Below, piece after piece: positions 27,634-35,043 of a DNA stretch of 64,000 bases. A program made the translations under genes and the position numbers. The stretch is from Flavobacteriaceae bacterium (GTDB lineage Bacteria; Bacteroidota; Bacteroidia; Flavobacteriales; Flavobacteriaceae). Below the pieces are notes generated by a model, which made no database searches, was not told the origin of the DNA, and was given only the letters and a program-made list of their open reading frames with translations. How positions within the stretch are numbered: the stretch's first letter is position 1; each line of letters starts with the position of its first letter. The stretch lies in the NCBI GenBank assembly GCA_021739635.1, contig JAIPBH010000006.1:162880-226879 (forward strand), read 5' to 3'.

Positions 27634-28419
27634 ATGAATAGAATAGAACAAATTGAATCTAACTTAAGTCAATTAAGACTCAAATTACAAACTCACAAGC
27701 TTTATGAAAATCTAAAAAGTATTGATGATATAAAAATCTTTATGCAAAATCATGTATTTGCAGTATGGGATTTTATGTCATTATTAAAAGCAATACAAGT
27801 ACAATTAACAAACACAGAAGTGCCTTGGTTGCCAAGAAAAAACCCAATATTAGCTAGGTTTATTAATGAAATTGTTCATGGAGAAGAAAGTGATATAAAT
27901 GAATTAGGTGAACCCAAGAGTCATTTTGAGATGTATTGTGATGCCATGAAGCAAATAGGAGCAAATACATTGCAAATTGAATTCTTATTAAAACAATTGC
28001 AAAGTGGAAATAATCTAAATTACGCATTATCTCAATTAAAAATAGAACCTGAAGTTTATAATTTTGTTAAATTTACTTTCAATACTATTGAAACAAAAAA
28101 AATACATCTTATAGCATCAGCTTTTACATTTGGTAGAGAAGATGTTATTCCAGATATTTTTATTGAGATATTAAAAAAATCTGATACCAATAGTTCTAAT
28201 TATAGTGGATTAATTTATTATCTTAATAGACATATAGAGTTAGATGGTGACCAACATGGACCATTATCTCTTCAAATGATTGAAGAATTATGTGCTGACG
28301 ATGATACTAAATGGAATGAAGTTTTAATAATAGCTAAACAAGCATTAGAAATGCGAATTAAATTATGGGATTCAATTAATAATTCTATTAAAAATAAAAT
28401 ACAACCGATTGTTTTGTAA
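27634..28419 (+). CDS. DUF3050 protein (heme-oxygenase-like fold)
   Basis: 261 residues, all-helical, matching the DUF3050 family, which belongs to the heme-oxygenase-like fold superfamily. Conserved patches are [63 protein letters not shown] and [22 protein letters not shown]. The HxxxDxxxH pattern in the last patch, with upstream Glu and His residues, resembles the ligand set of heme-oxygenase-like di-iron oxidases, so a metal-dependent oxidation is possible (inference). It is the first gene of the H-NOX signalling operon, 28 bp before the receiver gene. An enzyme beside an NO/O2 sensor is unusual. Confidence 0.82.
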   Translation: MNRIEQIESNLSQLRLKLQTHKLYENLKSIDDIKIFMQNHVFAVWDFMSLLKAIQVQLTNTEVPWLPRKNPILARFINEIVHGEESDINELGEPKSHFEMYCDAMKQIGANTLQIEFLLKQLQSGNNLNYALSQLKIEPEVYNFVKFTFNTIETKKIHLIASAFTFGREDVIPDIFIEILKKSDTNSSNYSGLIYYLNRHIELDGDQHGPLSLQMIEELCADDDTKWNEVLIIAKQALEMRIKLWDSINNSIKNKIQPIVL

Positions 28420-28447
28420 AAATATAGGTTAATAATAATATTAAAAA

Positions 28448-28861
28448 ATGATAAAATCTTTAAACATTCTTCTAATAGAAGATGATATGATTGAAGTTAT
28501 GAAACTAAAAAGAGTTATAGCTTCATTACAAGTAGATCATAAAATAATAGAAGCCAATAATGGAGAAGAAGCTCTAAAGATTTTAGAAGAAAGTGAGAAG
28601 CTTCCAGATATTATTTTGCTTGATTTAAACATGCCTAAATTAAACGGAATTGATTTTCTTTCAATCATAAAAAACAACAAAGATTTAAAATTTATTCCAA
28701 CAATTATATTAACAACCTCTAGCAATAATAACGATTTATTAAAGTGTTTTGAAATAGGTGTCTCTGGCTATATAATAAAACCATTAAAGTATGAAGACTA
28801 TGTATCAAAAATTAAAAGAATATTAGCCTATTGGTGTATTAATGAAATAGCAGAAAAATAA
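28448..28861 (+). CDS. Stand-alone CheY-like response regulator receiver
   Basis: 137 residues, one receiver domain and no output domain. Acidic pair IEDD (residues 10-13), phospho-acceptor Asp in DIILLDLNMPKLNG, switch Thr in IILTTSS, and Lys in GYIIKPLKYEDY. The long form with LNMPKLNGIDFL resembles the Rcp1-type receivers paired with phytochrome-like kinases. It probably exchanges phosphate with the histidine kinase or the HPt of this operon. Its stop overlaps the H-NOX start (TAATG at 28859-28863), so the two are translationally coupled. Confidence 0.93.
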   Translation: MIKSLNILLIEDDMIEVMKLKRVIASLQVDHKIIEANNGEEALKILEESEKLPDIILLDLNMPKLNGIDFLSIIKNNKDLKFIPTIILTTSSNNNDLLKCFEIGVSGYIIKPLKYEDYVSKIKRILAYWCINEIAEK

Positions 28862-29400
28862 TGAAAGGCATTGTTTTTACAGGGTTTTTAGAGATGGTTG
28901 AAGAAAAATATGGTTTAGAAACAGTTGATGAAATCATAAGAAATGCAAATTTAAAATCAAAAGGAGCATATACGTCAATTGGAACCTATCACTTTTCTGA
29001 AATGCTGCAATTACTTCAAAATTTAAGTTTAAAAACAAAAATTACTGAAAATGATTTGTTACAAGTTTACGCAGAGTATTTTTTTAGTTTATTAGTAAGA
29101 GATTATCCAGATTTTTTTAAAATGTATAGTGGTCCATTAGATATGCTAGCTTCTATAGAAAGTCATATCCATGAAGAAGTTTTGAAAATTTATCCAGATG
29201 CAGAATTGCCCACTTTTGAAGTCATAGATAAAAATGAAAATGCATTAATACTTATATACAAATCAAGTAGAGCTATGTGCTATTTTGGTTTGGGCTTAAT
29301 GTATAAAACTTTTGAATATTTTAATTCTAAAGCTACTATAGTTTTAGAAAAAATAGAACCTGATGGAAGTGAAGTTAAGTTTATTATCACCAAAATGTAA
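28861..29400 (+). CDS. H-NOX heme-based nitric oxide/oxygen sensor
   Basis: 179 residues, the normal size of a stand-alone H-NOX. The N-terminus MKGIVFTGFLEMVEEKYG is typical. The proximal heme ligand is most likely His104 in SHIHEEVLKIYPDAELPTF, and the heme-propionate clamp YxSxR is present as Tyr133-Lys-Ser135-Ser-Arg137. No distal H-bonding Tyr can be assigned with certainty, which would favour NO over O2 binding (inference). It is coupled by TAATG overlaps to the receiver gene before it and to the histidine kinase after it. In known systems H-NOX controls autophosphorylation of such a kinase and thereby biofilm or motility behaviour. Confidence 0.92.
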   Translation: MKGIVFTGFLEMVEEKYGLETVDEIIRNANLKSKGAYTSIGTYHFSEMLQLLQNLSLKTKITENDLLQVYAEYFFSLLVRDYPDFFKMYSGPLDMLASIESHIHEEVLKIYPDAELPTFEVIDKNENALILIYKSSRAMCYFGLGLMYKTFEYFNSKATIVLEKIEPDGSEVKFIITKM

Positions 29401-31880
29401 TGAATCAAAATAAAATTGACATATTACAACGCGCACTAAAACGCGAAAAACTTGCCAGAAAACAAGCTGAAAGAATCCTTGAAGCTAAGGCAACTGAACT
29501 TTACAATTCCAATAAAAAATTAGCAAAGTTAAATGCTGATTTAGAATCTTTACTTTTTAAAACAGATTCTCAATTACAAGGTGTTTTTGAAAATATAATT
29601 GACGCTTATGTCATTATGGATTTAAACGGATATATTCTTAAAATGAATAAATCTGCTTTAAATTTATTAGGTTTTGAAAACGACAAAGTGGATTACAATC
29701 TCATGAAGATGGTGTATCCAAATGATTATATAAAAGTAGTAAACTCTTATAAAAAATTAATAGAGAAAGGCTTTTTGAAAGACTTTGAAATTACTATAAA
29801 AACAAAAAATAATCAAAAAAAAATAGTTCATATTAATGCTAGTGTTATTTATGATCAAAACATACCAGTAGCAGCACAAGGTATTATAAGAGATATTACT
29901 AGTTTAAAAGCTGATGAATTAAACTCTAATGTTATTAATGATATTACACAGTCTATTCTTGGTAAGGAAGATATTTTTAATATCACATCAAAAATAGCAG
30001 AGAAAATAGCAGCATATTTAAAAACAAATGATTGTGTTATTTATTCAGTAAACCACACAGAAAATTTAGTAGAACAAATTGCTGCAATTGGACAAAAAAT
30101 TGATGACAACGGAGACATTGTTAATAGGTTAAAATTTGATATTGGCCAAGGTATTGTAGGTACCGTTGCAAAAACTGGAAAACCAGAACTTATTCATAAT
30201 ACTGCTAAAGACAAGCGCTACATTTCAGACGTAGAGACTAACCTTTCTGAACTCACAGTGCCTATTTTAATAGAAAATGAAGTCATTGCAGTTATAGATT
30301 CCGAGCATCCTAATAAAAACCATTTTACCAGCATTCAACTCCATACTTTAGAAAATATAGCTAAAATAATTGGAATTAAGATTAAAAAAGCTATAAGTGT
30401 AAGAGAACGAGAAAAAGCGCAAAAAGAACTTTTTAAATCTGAAGAACGATTAAGAACGTTAATAACTAGCCTTGAAAGCGCTATGCTTTTAGAGGATGAA
30501 AACAGAAAAATTGTTTTAACAAACTATAAATTCTGTGAAATGTTTAATATTTATGCTACACCAGATCAAATGATTGGTGCAGACTGTACAGATGCAGCAG
30601 AGCAGAGCAAACATCTTTTTGAAAACCCAATAGAGTTTGTTGAAAGAATACAAGTTATTTTAAAAAATAAAATTACTGTTTTGGCTGATGAACTGGTAAT
30701 GACTAATGGTAAAATATTAGAAAGAGATTATATTCCATTATTCAGTGATGAAAATTATACAGGGCATTTATGGAATTATAGAGATGTTACCTTAAAAAGG
30801 AAATACACTCAAAGTATCGAAGCTCAAAAACAAAAATATAGTGATATTATCGCTAATATGAATTTAGGTCTTTTAGAAGTGAATAATGACGATGAAATTT
30901 TGTTGTGTAATCAAAGTTTTTCAAAAATGTCAGGATATTCAGAAGAAGAATTACTAGGAAAAAAAGCAAGCAAAGTCTTTTTAGATGAGGATCATATAAA
31001 AATATTACAATACCAAGCTAAAAACAGATTGGAAGGAACTTCAAACTCATATGAAATTATAACAAGAAATAAGGCAAATGAAAATCGTACTTGGTTAGTA
31101 AGTGGAGCCCCAAATTATAACTTAAATGGAGAAGTTATAGGTTCTATAGGAATTCATTTAGATATTACAAATCAAAAAATATTGCAATTAGAAAAAGACA
31201 AACTAGTAGAAATATTAAAAAATAAAAATAATGAACTTCAAGAGTATGCTCAAATTGTATCGCATGATTTAAAGTCTCCATTAAGAAACATTAGTGCTTT
31301 AACCTCTTGGATAAAAGAAGATAACATAGATTCTTTGCATGAATCAAGTTTAAAACATTTTGACCACTTAGAACATACTTTAGAAAGAATGGAAGAGTTG
31401 ATAACTGATATTTTAACCTATTCCAGCATTGATTCTGAATTAGTGAATAATGAATCTTTTGACTTAAATGAAACAGTTCAAGATATTATTAAAACATTAC
31501 ACATGCCAAAAGCGATAAATATTGCTATCAATAAAAAATTACCAATTATTAACGGAGATAAAACAAGATTTAAGCAATTGTTTCAAAACTTAATTAATAA
31601 TGCCATGACTCATAACGATAAGAAGCATGGGGAAATTGAAATTGGATATCAATTAAAGGGTACAGAATATGAGTTTTATGTTAAAGATAATGGCGTAGGA
31701 ATAGATAAAAAATATCATGAGCAAATATTTAAAATGTTTTATTACATTACAAAGAACAAAAATTCAACAGGAATAGGCTTATCTATAGTTAAAAAAATTG
31801 TAGAAATTTATGGAGGCAAAATATGGCTAGAATCTGAATTAGGAATAGGAACTACCTTTTATTTTACTATAAAACAATAA
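29400..31880 (+). CDS. Cytoplasmic PAS/GAF histidine kinase, partner of H-NOX
   Basis: 826 residues, no membrane helix. An N-terminal coiled coil (about 1-58: KREKLARKQAERILEAKATE) is followed by a PAS domain (about 60-170), a GAF domain (about 175-330: VGTVAKTGKPELIHNTAKDK), two more PAS domains (about 345-460 and 470-590), HisKA with phospho-acceptor His622 in VSHDLKSPLRN, and an HATPase domain (NLINNAMTH, DNGVGIDKKYHEQIFKMFY, TGIGLSIVKKIVE). No receiver is fused, so phosphate goes to the separate receiver, HPt and LytTR proteins. Its last PAS domain is strikingly similar to the PAS domains of the FIST-linked kinase at 35044. The start overlaps the H-NOX stop by one base. Confidence 0.93.
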   Translation: MNQNKIDILQRALKREKLARKQAERILEAKATELYNSNKKLAKLNADLESLLFKTDSQLQGVFENIIDAYVIMDLNGYILKMNKSALNLLGFENDKVDYNLMKMVYPNDYIKVVNSYKKLIEKGFLKDFEITIKTKNNQKKIVHINASVIYDQNIPVAAQGIIRDITSLKADELNSNVINDITQSILGKEDIFNITSKIAEKIAAYLKTNDCVIYSVNHTENLVEQIAAIGQKIDDNGDIVNRLKFDIGQGIVGTVAKTGKPELIHNTAKDKRYISDVETNLSELTVPILIENEVIAVIDSEHPNKNHFTSIQLHTLENIAKIIGIKIKKAISVREREKAQKELFKSEERLRTLITSLESAMLLEDENRKIVLTNYKFCEMFNIYATPDQMIGADCTDAAEQSKHLFENPIEFVERIQVILKNKITVLADELVMTNGKILERDYIPLFSDENYTGHLWNYRDVTLKRKYTQSIEAQKQKYSDIIANMNLGLLEVNNDDEILLCNQSFSKMSGYSEEELLGKKASKVFLDEDHIKILQYQAKNRLEGTSNSYEIITRNKANENRTWLVSGAPNYNLNGEVIGSIGIHLDITNQKILQLEKDKLVEILKNKNNELQEYAQIVSHDLKSPLRNISALTSWIKEDNIDSLHESSLKHFDHLEHTLERMEELITDILTYSSIDSELVNNESFDLNETVQDIIKTLHMPKAINIAINKKLPIINGDKTRFKQLFQNLINNAMTHNDKKHGEIEIGYQLKGTEYEFYVKDNGVGIDKKYHEQIFKMFYYITKNKNSTGIGLSIVKKIVEIYGGKIWLESELGIGTTFYFTIKQ

Positions 31881-31895
31881 ATAAGTTAAATATAT

Positions 31896-32207
31896 ATGCC
31901 AAATTTAACTTACATAAATAAATTATCAAATGGTGATGAAAATTTTAAAAAACGCTTAATTGATGTGATTAAATTTGAATTTCCAACAGAAAAAAATATT
32001 TATCAAGAAAATATAAAATTAAAAAATTATCAAATTGCAGCTGAAAACGTCCATAAAATAAAGCATAAAATAAGTATTTTAAGTTTTAAAAAAGGATATA
32101 AACTGGCTTCAAAACATGAAAATAATTTAAAAGAAAATAATAATAACTTTGAACAAGAATTTGAAGAGGTTTTAAAAACAATAACATCTTTTCTTTCTTT
32201 AATATAA
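31896..32207 (+). CDS. Small HPt (histidine phosphotransfer) protein
   Basis: 103 residues, helical. The segment IAAENVHKIKHKISILSFKKGYKLA has the HPt pattern (His, x, Leu/Ile-Lys, then hydrophobic positions) with His53 as the likely phospho-site. The usual Gly after Lys is replaced by His, so this is a divergent HPt. It lies between the kinase (15 bp upstream) and the LytTR regulator (5 bp downstream), the expected place for a relay protein passing phosphate from a receiver to the LytTR protein. The position supports the call as much as the sequence. Confidence 0.72.
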   Translation: MPNLTYINKLSNGDENFKKRLIDVIKFEFPTEKNIYQENIKLKNYQIAAENVHKIKHKISILSFKKGYKLASKHENNLKENNNNFEQEFEEVLKTITSFLSLI

Positions 32208-32212
32208 AAAAT

Positions 32213-32926
32213 ATGAATTGCATAATTATAGATGATGAAACTACAGCTAGAGTAATATTAAATAGAATATGCTCTGAAGTAGATGATTTAAAAGTTGTTG
32301 CTGAGTTTGAAAATGCAGTAGAAGCCATAAAATATTTATACAAACATAAGGTTGACCTTGTTTTATTAGATATACATCTTCCCGATTTTACGGGTTTTGA
32401 GTTTATTAAAACACTAAAAGATCCACCTAAAATTATACTTATTTCTTCTGATAAAAATTTTGCAATTGAAGCCTATGAGTATGATTGTATTGTAGATTAT
32501 TTAGTAAAACCCATTTTAATACCTCGTTTTATTAAAGCTGTACAAAAAGTTAAAAGTATTCTTAATAAATCTGATAAAGAAATTAGTCAGATCACAGAAG
32601 TTGTTAATGACCATGAAAATGAACTTTACATTAATATAGATAGACGTTTAATTAAAATAGATATTCGAACCATTTATTTTATTGAAGCAAAAGGTGACTA
32701 TATTCATTTAAAAACAGAAACCAGTAATTATATTGTTCATTCTTCTTTAAAGAAAATTGAAGAAAAACTTCCAAACAATTTGTTTTTTAAAGTACATCGT
32801 TCCTACATAATAAATGTCAAGAAAATTGTGGGTATTGAAGATAATACTGTACTTATTAATAAAGAAATAATCCCTATTGGAAGATCTAGTAGAGCTGAGT
32901 TAATGAATAGGCTTAACCTATTATAA
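32213..32926 (+). CDS. LytTR-family response regulator
   Basis: 237 residues. The N-terminal receiver has IIDDET, phospho-acceptor Asp in DLVLLDIHLPDFTGFEF, and Lys in DYLVKPILIPRF. The C-terminal LytTR DNA-binding domain spans about residues 135-237 (LIKIDIRTIYFIEAKGDYIHL, FFKVHRSYIINVKKI, PIGRSSRAELMNRL). It is the output of the H-NOX operon. LytTR proteins bind pairs of short direct repeats about 21 bp apart; such a pair exists at 38432-38464 upstream of the FIST operon. Confidence 0.94.
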   Translation: MNCIIIDDETTARVILNRICSEVDDLKVVAEFENAVEAIKYLYKHKVDLVLLDIHLPDFTGFEFIKTLKDPPKIILISSDKNFAIEAYEYDCIVDYLVKPILIPRFIKAVQKVKSILNKSDKEISQITEVVNDHENELYINIDRRLIKIDIRTIYFIEAKGDYIHLKTETSNYIVHSSLKKIEEKLPNNLFFKVHRSYIINVKKIVGIEDNTVLINKEIIPIGRSSRAELMNRLNLL

Positions 32927-33109
32927 ATAAATCTAGTTTAACTTTTCGTTAAAAGGAATAAATACCCTTTAAACTGTTTGTCCTTTTAAAAGATGAAAGT
33001 ATCAGCTTGTCTATATAAATAAATTATTCATCTACAAATAATTACAATCCATCGAATATTAAAAAAGCATTTGTTTATATCATTTAAATTTGATGAAAGT
33101 GCAATTCAC

Positions 33110-33484
33110 ATGGAAAGAAATATAATTAATATAAATAGTTCTAGACGGATAAATAATATTGCCCAAAAAAACTTTGATGGCTTAAATAGAAATAAAAAAA
33201 CTTCAAATCAATATAACATTGAACAAGAAAATTTTGATGATGATTATTTTTCAAGTTCGAAGTTATTAGAAGAAACTATTCCTTTTGAAAATATAGTTTC
33301 ATTTATAATAGAATATGGTGAAAAAGTTAATGAAAAGGAAAGTGAGCAGTATCATTCATTTATGCTGTCATATCATATCTGTATAGAATTTTATGGAGTA
33401 AAGTATTATATACCGCACTATAGATACACAACAAAAGAAGAAAAAGTTTATAACTATTTAGATGCAAATTATAAAACAGTTTAA
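33110..33484 (+). CDS. Hypothetical protein
   Basis: 124 residues from the ATG at 33110; the frame opens earlier at a TTG (33071), but that extension looks non-coding. The first half is polar and Asn-rich (MERNIININSSRRINNIAQK), probably disordered. The second half has alternating hydrophobic residues (FENIVSFIIEYGEKVNEKES, then a Tyr-rich strand region). No family recognised. It lies 180 bp after the LytTR gene, same strand, and could belong to the H-NOX operon or be independent. Confidence 0.5.
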   Translation: MERNIININSSRRINNIAQKNFDGLNRNKKTSNQYNIEQENFDDDYFSSSKLLEETIPFENIVSFIIEYGEKVNEKESEQYHSFMLSYHICIEFYGVKYYIPHYRYTTKEEKVYNYLDANYKTV

Positions 33485-33714
33485 AATAATAGTTAGTCAA
33501 TTCGTTTAGAAATTAGTAATTTTTAATTAAGTGTTATTCTTATTAAATTTCTAAATACAACTTACAAGTCAAAAAAATGGAAGGTTTTGGCTTATTACAA
33601 ATAATTAAAGTTAACTAATAGCAAATTCAATGGTTTAATTATTTATTTTGAGTAATTATTATTTTTAAAAAGTCTCAACTGATGGTGTTGAGGCTTTTTT
33701 GTTTTAATATTATC
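33485..33714. other. Non-coding stretch ending in a terminator
   Basis: 230 bp between the hypothetical gene and the MITE-like repeat. The only clear structure is the + strand terminator at 33667-33700. A 13-codon ORF beginning ATGGAAGGTTTTGGC (33578) is too short to call. Confidence 0.5.
33667..33700 (+). terminator. Rho-independent terminator
   Basis: AGTCTCAAC (33671-33679) pairs with GTTGAGGCT (33687-33695), with one G-T pair and a 7-base loop, followed by TTTTTTG. It probably ends the transcript from the LytTR/hypothetical genes or an unseen short RNA. Confidence 0.8.
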
Positions 33715-33900
33715 TATAACCCGTTACGTATAATTGTTTTTAAGTACTTTTTATATAAATTGTCAAATTGAGCTTTTCTAAATGCAATTAAAGCGCTATT
33801 ATATAAGGTATTCGACAGGCTCAGACTGACAAGTAGATAATTTACATTTAATTCATAATAAATTAAATTTCACAAATTATACTCAACGAGTTAAGGTTAT
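33715..33900 (-). repeat. MITE-like dispersed repeat, copy 2, with terminal inverted repeats
   Basis: 186 bp, homologous in opposite orientation to 22888-23060. Terminal inverted repeats: left AACCCGTTACGTATAATT (33718-33735), right AATTATACTCAACGAGTT (33875-33892). It contains TTCGACAGGCTCAGACTGAC, a sequence I recognise as common between genes of flavobacterial genomes. No ORF. Its right end supplies the stop codon of the PhnA-domain gene. Confidence 0.75.
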
Positions 33901-34475
33901 ATTTTTTTAACGTATTTAGTAATAATTACTATTTGTTGACCATCAACTTTGCCTTCAATATAGTCTGCATTTTCATGATCTAACCGAATATTTCTTACGG
34001 CTGTTCCTTGTTTTGCAACCATACTTGAGCCTTTTACTTTAAGGTCTTTTACTAAAACTACAGAATCTCCTACTTCTAAAATAACACCATTAACATCTCT
34101 ATGAATAATCTTATTAGCTTCGTCTTCATGCTCGCCCGTTTCGCGTGCTAATGCTAAAGCCTCATCATCTAAATACATCATATCTAACAAATCTTTTGGC
34201 CAACCTTCATTACGAAGTCTTTGAAGCATTCTCCAGGCCATTATTTGAACAGCCACAAACTCACTCCACATACTGTCATTTAAACAACGCCAATGATTTG
34301 TGTCCATTTCAATATTTCCTTCAATTTGCTCCAAACAGGTGCTACAAACCAATACACTATTATCTACGCTTTCATTTAATGATGGTGGAATGGTATATTG
34401 TTTTAGTTCTTTAGCTGAAGTACATAATTCACAGGTATTATGACTTCGTTCTTGTAATGTTTGTAGTATACTCAT
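33897..34475 (-). CDS. PhnA-domain protein
   Basis: 192 residues. The N-terminal zinc-ribbon-like part has two CxxC pairs (TCELCTSAKEL and VCSTCLEQI). The C-terminal PhnA domain is well conserved (VNGVILEVGDSVVLVKDLKV, SSMVAKQGTAVRNIRL, IVIITKYVKKI). PhnA-type proteins are soluble; despite the name, most have no proven role in phosphonate use. The last codon and stop lie at the end of the MITE-like repeat, so insertion there may have slightly altered the C-terminus. Single gene with a terminator between it and the next operon upstream. Confidence 0.92.
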   Translation of the reverse strand: MSILQTLQERSHNTCELCTSAKELKQYTIPPSLNESVDNSVLVCSTCLEQIEGNIEMDTNHWRCLNDSMWSEFVAVQIMAWRMLQRLRNEGWPKDLLDMMYLDDEALALARETGEHEDEANKIIHRDVNGVILEVGDSVVLVKDLKVKGSSMVAKQGTAVRNIRLDHENADYIEGKVDGQQIVIITKYVKKI

Positions 34476-34550
34476 AATTTATAATTTAATTTTGCAATAA
34501 TACACTTAAATAAGAGTATCTACAAGTTAAACACTAACATAAGTTTAACA

Positions 34551-34579
34551 AAAAAAGAGCTTAATAAAAGCTCTTTTTT
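34551..34579 (-). terminator. Terminator of the FIST-kinase-receiver operon
   Basis: A 12-bp perfect stem (34551-34562 with 34568-34579; core AGAGCTT/AAGCTCT), 5-base loop, T-run on the minus strand. It lies 21 bases beyond the stop of the receiver gene. Confidence 0.85.
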
Positions 34580-34600
34580 TGTTACTATTGAATTAAAAAA

Positions 34601-35020
34601 TTAAATACTCTTTTCTAAATCTTTATTTAATAACCAATTTACTGTAGTCATTAATTTTTCAGAATCTATTGGTTTGTTATAATATCCTTTTATGGAATCG
34701 TATTTTTTAGACTCTTCATAATCTGTTGGGTTTAATGAAGAGGTTACAATAAATATATTTAAGTTATTCATTATTTCTTCTCTTTCTTGAATTACTTTCT
34801 GCAATAATTCAAATCCATTTAATTCTGGCATATTAATATCTAAAAATATAATATCTGGAAGACTATCAACGCTTAGATTATTTAAATACCAAAATGCTTT
34901 TGTTGGAGATTCAAAACAAGTTACATCATGATCAATTTCTAATTTTTCAATATGCTTTGAGTGCAAAAAATTAAAAACATGATCATCATCGATCAGTAAA
35001 AATTTTAATTTTGTTTTCAT
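34601..35020 (-). CDS. Stand-alone response regulator receiver
   Basis: 139 residues, receiver domain only: LIDDDH at the acidic pair, phospho-acceptor Asp in DIIFLDINMPELNGFELL, switch residues IVTSSLN, Lys in GYYNKPIDSEKL. Last gene of the FIST operon, 23 bp after the kinase. Likely the kinase's phosphate acceptor. With no output domain it must act by protein contact. Confidence 0.94.
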   Translation of the reverse strand: MKTKLKFLLIDDDHVFNFLHSKHIEKLEIDHDVTCFESPTKAFWYLNNLSVDSLPDIIFLDINMPELNGFELLQKVIQEREEIMNNLNIFIVTSSLNPTDYEESKKYDSIKGYYNKPIDSEKLMTTVNWLLNKDLEKSI

Positions 35021-35043
35021 TGTTTTCGTTAGGGAGTGACTAA

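Noticed and set aside
33618..33640. Possible fifth small RNA (AATAGCAAATTCA box on the + strand)
   Set aside because: No TAnnTTTG box at the right distance, no 5' stem, and the terminator is about 50 bases too far away.
34145..34414. 89-residue plus-strand ORF
   Set aside because: Antisense to the PhnA-domain gene; no protein-like features.
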